A stretch of DNA of 6,546 bases, from positions 1 to 6,546 of the forward strand of contig JASFWK010000117.1 in assembly GCA_050049355.1 (NCBI GenBank). Reading direction: 5' to 3'. Of the stretch, positions 1-4,708 are shown piece after piece. The translations under genes and the position numbers were made by a program. The DNA comes from JASFWK01 sp050049355. GTDB lineage: Bacteria > Chloroflexota > Anaerolineae > B4-G1 > DUEL01. Under the pieces are notes generated by a model. The model made no database searches. It was not told where the DNA came from and was given only the letters and a program-made list of their open reading frames with translations. Position 1 is the first letter of the stretch. The number at the start of each line of letters is the position of its first letter.

Positions 1-1
1 T

Positions 2-211
2 TTTGGCGGTGTTGGCTTGGGACTTTCGATCGCTCAAGCGGTAGCCGAAGCTCACGGGGGCCGGATACTGGTATCCAGCGAGGGAGAGGGCAGCGGCAGT
101 ACGTTTACCCTAGCACTTCCTGTGAGGCCGTCCTTCCAGCTGGCTGGACGCACGCTCTTCCGTCAGAGCCTTTCTGTAGGAGACAATGGCAAGCAAACCG
201 TCCGCGCATGA
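2..211 (+). CDS. Sensor histidine kinase, C-terminal fragment (5' end outside window)
   Basis: This is the end of the HATPase_c catalytic domain of a two-component sensor kinase, which binds ATP and phosphorylates the kinase's own histidine before transfer to a response regulator. Reading from base 2, the frame opens with the G2-box FGGVGLGLSIAQ. It continues with the conserved AHGG motif, then an SSEGEGSGSTFTLALP stretch, which matches the usual 'S..G.GstFt..LP' end of the domain. About 28 further residues, with no recognisable motif, follow before TGA at 209-211. The dimerisation domain, the phospho-accepting histidine and any sensor domain lie upstream of the window, so ligand and partner cannot be told. 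The 3' end overlaps the next gene by 26 bases in another frame, which suggests co-transcription and perhaps translational coupling. The family call is firm; everything about the signal is unknown. Confidence 0.92.
   Translation, partial: FGGVGLGLSIAQAVAEAHGGRILVSSEGEGSGSTFTLALPVRPSFQLAGRTLFRQSLSVGDNGKQTVRA
178..183 (+). promoter_or_regulatory. Ribosome binding site with unusually short spacing
   Basis: AGGAGA lies inside the end of the kinase gene, only two bases before the ATG at 186. That is shorter than the usual 5-9 bases. No other in-frame ATG is nearby upstream, and the protein from 186 begins directly with a sensible N-terminal domain. Initiation may therefore rely on ribosomes terminating at 211 (translational coupling). 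Confidence 0.45.
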
Positions 212-1361
212 GGCGCTGGCTGAAAGCCTAAGCCTCCTAGAAGAAGGACGAGTCTCGCTAGAGGACTGCCTTGCTCAGTACCCAGAGCACGCCGATGAGC
301 TGCGCCCCCTACTGGAGATTGCGCTCACGCTCGGTCGCCTGACTCGTCAAACCTCCAGCCCCGCTGCCTTCGCGACCGGCTTGGAGAGAATGCTCGAGGC
401 ATCAGCAGAAGAAGAGCATCGCCACACGGCGCTCCCCAACCTGATCCAGCGGCGCGCGGGGTGGGTTGCCGCGCTCTTCCGGGGAAGGAGGGAACTCCCG
501 GCCCGGAGCCGCACACTCGTCCTTCGATTGGCCTACATGGCCGCAGTTGTGATGATCCTGCTAGCCGGTGGCCTCTTCGTCCATTCCCGGCTGCGTACGA
601 CCGTCCCCCGCGCGGCTGAGCTGGCGCAAGTGAATGGAGTCGTTAAGGTGCTGGCGGCCGGCAGTGAGACCTGGCGGTCAGTTTCGGAGGACGAGCCATT
701 GGAGGAGGGTGACCGCATCCGCACAGGCGCGTCTTCCTCCGCCAGCCTGGTTCTCTTCGATGGGAGCGTGATAGAGCTAGCGGGCGAGACGGAGGTCGCC
801 GTGACCCAGATGCGCTCTCACAGGGATGGGAGCGGCAGGGTCATTGTCCTCAGCCAATGGGTAGGAGAGATGCGCAACCGAGTACAGCCTTCGTCCGGCG
901 TGCCCTCACGGTTTGAGGTCGAGACTCCACTGGCGATCGCGGCCGTCAGCGGGACGGAGTTCACCACCGCCGTTGAGAATGACGGCACCACTCACGTGAC
1001 GGTGGATGAAGGGATGGTAAACGTAACAGCGCAGGATGTCACCATCACCCTGAAGCGCGGGCAGGAGACCACAGTCCGGCCGGGGCATCCTCCCGGGCCG
1101 GTGCTGAATGTGCCCACTGCATCCCCAGTTCTTGAAACCACGGTGGAGCCCACGCCCACGCCCCGTTCTACACCGACTCCCACTCCCACGCTGCCGACCA
1201 GTCCCACGGCAACGCCGCAGCCCCCCGCGCCGGCACCCAGTCCCACGACTGTGCTGCCGCCCACATCAACTCCCCTTCCGCCATCACCTGCCCCCACACC
1301 AGCTCCGCCAACCCCCACTCCGACCCCTCCGTGGGAGGAACCTCCGCCTCCTTTGCCATAG
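186..1361 (+). CDS. FecR-domain membrane protein with Pro/Thr-rich extracellular tail
   Basis: The 391-residue product has four parts. Residues 8-72 form a helical cytoplasmic region with the motif CLAQYPEHADELRPLLE, a pattern I recall from N-terminal domains of Chloroflexota and planctomycete signalling proteins. Residues about 113-132 form one membrane helix (LAYMAAVVMILLAGGLFV), preceded by Arg-rich sequence, so the C-terminal part should lie outside the cytoplasm. Residues about 145-300 resemble the FecR domain: GDRIRTGASSSASLVLFDGS at 175-194 and later TPLAIAAVSGTEF followed by VTVDEGMVNV. Residues about 310-391 are almost entirely Pro, Thr, Ser and Ala, a likely cell-surface spacer. FecR of iron-citrate uptake relays a surface signal to a sigma factor. 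Here the upstream partner is a histidine kinase, and neither a TonB receptor nor a sigma gene is visible, so an iron role is unsupported. Domain identity is fairly sure; the signal is unknown. Confidence 0.88.
   Translation: MASKPSAHEALAESLSLLEEGRVSLEDCLAQYPEHADELRPLLEIALTLGRLTRQTSSPAAFATGLERMLEASAEEEHRHTALPNLIQRRAGWVAALFRGRRELPARSRTLVLRLAYMAAVVMILLAGGLFVHSRLRTTVPRAAELAQVNGVVKVLAAGSETWRSVSEDEPLEEGDRIRTGASSSASLVLFDGSVIELAGETEVAVTQMRSHRDGSGRVIVLSQWVGEMRNRVQPSSGVPSRFEVETPLAIAAVSGTEFTTAVENDGTTHVTVDEGMVNVTAQDVTITLKRGQETTVRPGHPPGPVLNVPTASPVLETTVEPTPTPRSTPTPTPTLPTSPTATPQPPAPAPSPTTVLPPTSTPLPPSPAPTPAPPTPTPTPPWEEPPPPLP
1147..1358 (+). repeat. Low-complexity C-rich coding repeat (Pro/Thr tail)
   Basis: Degenerate short units such as cccacg, cccact and cccagt recur here and encode PT, PS and PA dipeptides of the FecR-like protein's tail. 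The strand is strongly C-rich, which opens long spurious frames on both strands. Such tracts often vary in length between strains; that is general knowledge and is not shown here. Confidence 0.75.
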
Positions 1362-1378
1362 CCGGGACGACGGTGGCA

Positions 1379-1618
1379 ATGACAATAATAAGAAGAGGAC
1401 GGCGAGACCCTGCCCACAAACGCGGCACGCTGTTGCTGTATGGAGCCGACGTACGAGACCAAGAGGAGTTCAGAGGCGTGCTGCATCGGCTTCGCCGCCA
1501 GTGGCGGGACTGGCATATCGTGGTCTGCATAGGACGCGGTTCGCCGCACGCGGCCAGCGTCGCCGGCCAACTGGCTCGGGAACTGGCCATCGAACTACGT
1601 TGGTCGGTTGCGGAGTGA
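1379..1618 (+). CDS. Hypothetical 79-residue protein
   Basis: I do not recognise this product. The frame begins 17 bases after the stop of the FecR-like gene. It starts MTIIRRGRRDPAHKRG and then reads GTLLLYGADVRDQEEF, LHRLRRQWRDWHIVVCIGRG and a helix-like AASVAGQLARELAIEL. The alternation of two short hydrophobic strands (TLLLY, HIVVCI) with amphipathic helices looks like a small alpha/beta fold, and the codon use resembles that of its neighbours. A distant likeness to the N-terminal half of histidine phosphatases was considered, but the RHG catalytic motif is absent. The start is uncertain: an in-frame ATG at 1331 would overlap the previous gene by 31 bases, GTG at 1373 is also possible, and no good Shine-Dalgarno sequence precedes any of them. 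It may be a genuine small protein, a decayed remnant, or not translated. Confidence 0.4.
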   Translation: MTIIRRGRRDPAHKRGTLLLYGADVRDQEEFRGVLHRLRRQWRDWHIVVCIGRGSPHAASVAGQLARELAIELRWSVAE

Positions 1619-1712
1619 GACGGAATGAACCTCGTCGAGCGCCTGTAGTCACAGGTCGGGCGAGGTACGCTGGCCAGCGAGGCGGCCGTATCCAATGGTT
1701 CTGTCAGGGCAA

Positions 1713-1729
1713 GCGTGTCGCTGACACGC
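1713..1729. promoter_or_regulatory. Perfect 7-bp inverted repeat, possible operator
   Basis: GCGTGTC and GACACGC are exact reverse complements separated by GCT. The repeat lies 70 bases before the start of the beta-helix gene, in the 180-base gap after the small hypothetical frame. No T-run follows, so it is not a typical intrinsic terminator. A dyad of this size ahead of a gene fits a regulator binding site, but no clear -10/-35 pair was seen around it. The rest of 1619-1798 shows nothing else except the ribosome binding site. Confidence 0.35.
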
Positions 1730-1780
1730 GGGGAACAGCGGCCTGAAACTGCTACAAGAATCCGCAGGCTGTACGGGTTC

Positions 1781-1791
1781 GGAAAGGAGGG
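1781..1791 (+). promoter_or_regulatory. Strong ribosome binding site for the beta-helix gene
   Basis: GGAAAGGAGGG, ending 7 bases before ATG 1799, is a near-ideal Shine-Dalgarno sequence. It decides the start: the same frame is open back to 1715, but the signal peptide begins exactly at the ATG placed by this site. Confidence 0.85.
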
Positions 1792-1798
1792 TAACCTG

Positions 1799-3793
1799 AT
1801 GAACAGGCGGATTCGATCCTGCATCGTATTGGCCCTGCTCAGCGCAACACTTCTTCTTGCTCGGCCCGTCCCAGTAGCGCACGCGGATACGCTGACCGTT
1901 GACGGGATGTGCGCGGATTCAGATTCGGATGGTCTCTGTGACGACGGCATAACCTACAGCACGATTCAGGCTGCCATTGCCGCCGCTAGCCCTGGCGACA
2001 CCGTCCACGTATTGTCAGGGACATATGTGGAGCAACTGAACATCGCCAAAAGCTTGACGCTCGTGGGCGCGGGTCCTTGTACCACAGTGCGCTCACCAGC
2101 TGAACTGAGCAGTTGTTTCACAGCTGAGGACGGTTTCTATCCGGTAATCTGCGTTCACGATGCCAACGACGTAACGATCCGGGATCTGGTGGTGGACGGT
2201 GCCAGCAACGGCAGTGAGAACTACCGGTTCGTCGGCGTTGCTTACCATAATGCGGGTGGGAGAGTAGAGAACGTCGAGATCACGGGCGTGCACGACACGC
2301 CCTGGGGCAACACTCAACACGGTGATGGCCTGTATGCCTACACCAGTGACGGGGCAACGCGCACCTTGACCGTCACCAACTGCAGCATCCACAACTTCCA
2401 GAAGAACGGCATAGTGCTCCGCGGCGCAGGCCTCACCGCAAACGTGGGTGGCAACTTGGTGACCGGCTACGGTCCCACCGATGTGGTGGTTCAAAACGGC
2501 ATTGTTGTCTGGGGCGCCACTGGCACCGTGGGTCCGAAGAACGACATCTCCAACATCTCATATCCTCCAGAAGAGTATGCCGCCAGTGGTATCTTGATCC
2601 TCTCCAGTAATGCCGATGTGGTCGATAACGACATCTCCGATAGCGAAGCCGGCATCTACCTCTGGGAGGGGAGTGGTAACATCTCCGACAACACAGTCTC
2701 CGCCTCTGCTGCTGACGTCGGCACGGAGCCCTTCTGGGGGATTATCGTCCACGATCCGCCGAACGCGCCACCCAGCCTCTCCGACAGGGGCGGGCTCGAA
2801 TCGGGGTTGTCAGCCGCTGGAGCCAGTGGTATGGACGCTGCTGCGGTCAACGTAACAGGCAACTACGTGGCCGGCGGTGGCGCAAGCGCGGTCTCAATAG
2901 GTCTGGAGGCCGACGCCGGATACGGGGCAGACGATCTGGACCTTCGCGCTGCCGGGAATACGATCACCGGCTGGGGCTACGGCGTTGTGCTGAACCAATG
3001 TGTCGCTGATGATTGCAGCGGAACCACGTTCACCTCCACAGCCGTCAATCAGAACACCGTCGCCGGAAACACGGCCTACGGCATGTACGTGGCGGGCTTC
3101 ACCTCCAGCGCTGACGCCGTGGACAACTGGTGGGGCCACGACAGCGGCCCCTACCACGCCTCCGATAATCCCGATGGCCAAGGCAATGAGGTCAGCGACC
3201 ATGTCAACTGGGAACCCTGGCTGCGGCGCACCTACTTGCCGATCTCCGCGCGGGACTTCTCACCTGGACCACCCATGCCGGATCTGCGCGTAACCTCCCT
3301 CATCGTCGAGCCCAGCAGCCCTGCCGTAGGTGAGCCGATCACTGTCACGATCGAGGTGGAGAACGTCGGAACAGTCGCTGCAGACCCATTCTGGGTAGAT
3401 CTTTATGACAATCCCGCAGTGCCCCCCACTGAGGCCAACCAGATATGGAACTACCTGTGCAGCGGTGCCCTGGAGGATTGCTACGGGATAGCCTGGTACG
3501 TGGAGGACGGTCTGGACCCGGGCAAGTCCGTGTCCCTCACTTCGGCAGAAGGATATGAGGACTTACAGAGCCACTGGCTCGGCTACTTCGCGCGGAGAGG
3601 CCGGCACGACCTGTATTCTTTCGCTGATTCGTGGAACTACAACCTCTGGTACGGAGCCATACTGGAGCGGAGCGAGGGCGAGGACAATCAGTACGGCCCC
3701 ACTACCGCCTGCGTCCAGCCCGGCACGGTTGGAGAGGCTCTTGGTGCACAGGAGCGGGTCGGACCAATCCCGTTCCGTCCCAACCGGCCGTAG
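1799..3793 (+). CDS. Secreted right-handed beta-helix protein with C-terminal CARDB domain
   Basis: The product has 664 residues. A signal peptide (MNRRIRS, then a hydrophobic core, then VAHA) should be cut after Ala29. Next comes a DSDSDGLCDDG loop (about 40-50), similar to calcium-binding Asp-rich loops. The block STIQAAIAAASPGDTVHVLS (from residue 54) with GTYVEQL and SLTLVGAG is the classic start of pectin-lyase-like beta-helices. Repeated Asn/Gly/Ile-rich turns (NDIS, GNISDNTV, GNTITGWGYGV) run to about 440 and close with WWGHDSGP (444-451), a common end motif of these folds. A YLPI linker (479-482) leads into a CARDB adhesion-like domain (about 494-645), which includes VGEPITVTIEVENVGT. 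No catalytic lyase residues could be identified, so polysaccharide binding or adhesion is as likely as cleavage. There is no C-terminal anchor. It probably shares a transcript with the next gene, 52 bases downstream. Confidence 0.9.
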   Translation: MNRRIRSCIVLALLSATLLLARPVPVAHADTLTVDGMCADSDSDGLCDDGITYSTIQAAIAAASPGDTVHVLSGTYVEQLNIAKSLTLVGAGPCTTVRSPAELSSCFTAEDGFYPVICVHDANDVTIRDLVVDGASNGSENYRFVGVAYHNAGGRVENVEITGVHDTPWGNTQHGDGLYAYTSDGATRTLTVTNCSIHNFQKNGIVLRGAGLTANVGGNLVTGYGPTDVVVQNGIVVWGATGTVGPKNDISNISYPPEEYAASGILILSSNADVVDNDISDSEAGIYLWEGSGNISDNTVSASAADVGTEPFWGIIVHDPPNAPPSLSDRGGLESGLSAAGASGMDAAAVNVTGNYVAGGGASAVSIGLEADAGYGADDLDLRAAGNTITGWGYGVVLNQCVADDCSGTTFTSTAVNQNTVAGNTAYGMYVAGFTSSADAVDNWWGHDSGPYHASDNPDGQGNEVSDHVNWEPWLRRTYLPISARDFSPGPPMPDLRVTSLIVEPSSPAVGEPITVTIEVENVGTVAADPFWVDLYDNPAVPPTEANQIWNYLCSGALEDCYGIAWYVEDGLDPGKSVSLTSAEGYEDLQSHWLGYFARRGRHDLYSFADSWNYNLWYGAILERSEGEDNQYGPTTACVQPGTVGEALGAQERVGPIPFRPNRP

Positions 3794-3845
3794 TCAGGCC
3801 AACGACCTGCACCCAATGGGACTCTGAGAGCGAAGGGGGTATTCG

Positions 3846-4283
3846 ATGGTAAACAGGACACGAACTCTAGGAGCGGTGTGCTTGGGGGTGGGCACTATGC
3901 TCTTCCTGACGGCTCTGGTGACCATGCCAGCTGATGCGGCAGAGGGGAATCTTCCCATACTCCAGCCTTCGCCGCGACCGCCGTGGTTTGCCACATTGAC
4001 GCCGGCTGCAACGCCCAGTCCGGAAGCAGCCTCTGGCCCACCGCCTGTGTCGGCAGAGGCGACTCCTACTCCAACGCCAGCGCTGATACCACACACGGGC
4101 GGAAGCCCTCGGGGCGGATGGCTGCTTGAGGTGGGGATCAGCTTGATCGTACTTGGGTTGGCGCTCACTGGACTTGCGGAATCCAAGGCCCAAACGGACC
4201 CGCACGTGAATCCTCAATCAAGAGGGCCCTACCAGGCACCCCGTCGCGGCGACGAGTATCGAGCAAACCGGCACCCCTGGTGA
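3846..4283 (+). CDS. Small surface protein with Pro/Thr linker, IPHTGG motif and C-terminal membrane helix
   Basis: This 145-residue protein starts at an ATG six bases after GAAGGGGG (3832-3839), a good ribosome binding site. Residues 1-31 look like a signal peptide (VNRTRT, hydrophobic stretch, then PADA). Residues 38-79 are Pro/Ala/Thr-rich with TPTPTP, a spacer typical of exposed proteins. Then come IPHTGG (81-86), a membrane helix at about 92-111 (WLLEVGISLIVLGLALTGLA) and a hydrophilic tail of 34 residues containing RR. The order motif-helix-charged tail resembles a sortase signal (LPxTG type) with Ile at position 1. The tail is longer than usual for such signals and no sortase is in view, so a plain membrane anchor is equally possible. 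I do not recognise a functional domain. The position after the beta-helix gene suggests a shared transcript and a cell-surface role. Confidence 0.72.
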   Translation: MVNRTRTLGAVCLGVGTMLFLTALVTMPADAAEGNLPILQPSPRPPWFATLTPAATPSPEAASGPPPVSAEATPTPTPALIPHTGGSPRGGWLLEVGISLIVLGLALTGLAESKAQTDPHVNPQSRGPYQAPRRGDEYRANRHPW

Positions 4284-4424
4284 CCCGACCCCAGAACGCC
4301 GCAAACGCAGTCCACCACACCTCCCCCGGGGACACAATGATCGGCAAGCGCCGGGGCGAAATCAGGCGCACAGAACAGTGGGACAGTCTTGCTTCTTGTC
4401 GGCTCTCAGTGACATCGCTATGCT

Positions 4425-4453
4425 TTGACTTAACGACAGAGTTGGGATATACT
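4425..4453 (+). promoter_or_regulatory. Sigma-70 type promoter
   Basis: TTGACT (4425-4430) and TATACT (4448-4453) each match the housekeeping consensus at five of six positions and are separated by exactly 17 bases. Transcription would start near 4460, giving a leader of about 100 bases to the small ORF at 4559 and about 250 bases to the MalT-like gene. This is the clearest promoter seen in the window and implies that the regulator is transcribed independently of the upstream surface genes. Confidence 0.68.
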
Positions 4454-4503
4454 TCTCGCGGAGCTAGGGCGGGGGGCGCTTCTGCCCATAACAGGGTCCG
4501 CGC

Positions 4504-4546
4504 CCGCCGTCACGATGCTGTGGGCGGTCTGGTCGGATTGACCAGA
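4504..4546 (+). promoter_or_regulatory. Two adjacent hairpins in the leader RNA
   Basis: The first hairpin pairs CCGCC (4504-4508) with GGCGG (4523-4527), plus inner CAC/GTG (4511-4513 with 4520-4522) around the loop GATGCT, leaving a two-base bulge. The second follows with no gap: TCTGGTC (4528-4534) pairs perfectly with GACCAGA (4540-4546) around the loop GGATT. The last base of the second stem touches the AAGG ribosome binding site (4546-4549) of the ORF at 4559. There is no T-run, so this is not a standard terminator. A role in translation control or as an RNA element is possible; it matches no riboswitch class I know. Confidence 0.45.
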
Positions 4547-4558
4547 AGGTGTATCGCG

Positions 4559-4708
4559 ATGAAGAGGGTTAACCTCCTGAAGGTATGCTTCCTAACGGGT
4601 TTCCTCCTCTCCACCCCCGAGGAAGGAATGGCTCCCCGGCGCCCCCCTGATGGTTTCCGGAGTTCACTGATCCGCGGGTGGCCAGAACTGGGAGAGAAGG
4701 CATCATAA
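4559..4708 (+). CDS. Possible 49-residue leader peptide
   Basis: The frame starts MKRVNLLKVCFLTGFLLST, a short basic then hydrophobic segment like a signal or membrane peptide, and continues with a Pro/Arg-rich hydrophilic part to TAA at 4706-4708. It has a reasonable ribosome binding site (AAGG with nine bases spacing) just after a hairpin. Its stop overlaps the next ATG (TAATG), an arrangement typical of translational coupling. It resembles no family I know. The hydrophilic half has little protein character, so it may serve only as an upstream ORF that regulates entry into the MalT-like gene, or may be chance. Confidence 0.33.
   Translation: MKRVNLLKVCFLTGFLLSTPEEGMAPRRPPDGFRSSLIRGWPELGEKAS
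4694..4700 (+). promoter_or_regulatory. Ribosome binding site fixing the start of the MalT-like gene
   Basis: GAGAAGG lies seven bases before ATG 4708, a normal spacing. It supports this start over the in-frame ATG five codons later. Confidence 0.7.

Larger units (their letters stand above)
4284..4558. other. Intergenic and leader region before the MalT-like gene
   Basis: No convincing gene was found. A frame from GTG 4280 runs through to 4708, but its translation is Arg-rich and shapeless, and a good promoter lies inside it. Bases 4284-4424 show no clear terminator for the upstream operon. The second half holds the promoter at 4425-4453 and the hairpins at 4504-4546, each listed separately. 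Confidence 0.5.

Noticed and set aside
186..1361. Iron-citrate type FecR regulator
   Set aside because: Only the domain is shared. There is no TonB-dependent receptor or ECF sigma gene in view, and the partner is a kinase, so an iron-uptake name would be unsupported.
992..1950. Long open frames on the - strand (to 260 codons) and a +1 shadow frame at 1108-1746
   Set aside because: They lie opposite or across the C-rich Pro/Thr repeat, and their translations are Gly/Val, Ser/Arg or Pro/Arg low-complexity. The FecR-like frame explains the region.
2093..3202. Several - strand frames within the beta-helix gene
   Set aside because: The + strand product has a continuous recognisable architecture; the reverse frames lack ribosome sites and domain features and are GC-driven shadows.
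1799..3793. Active pectate lyase
   Set aside because: The fold signature is present, but no catalytic lysine/arginine/aspartate motif of pectate lyases could be identified by eye.
4242..4254. 13-base palindrome CGTCGC-G-GCGACG
   Set aside because: It lies inside the coding tail of the small surface protein, has only a one-base centre and no T-run; in GC-rich DNA this is easily chance.
4280..4708. A 142-codon frame starting at GTG 4280 and overlapping the previous stop
   Set aside because: The first 93 codons give Arg-rich sequence with no fold-like pattern and span a strong promoter and two hairpins. Only the part from 4559 is kept, as a low-confidence leader ORF.
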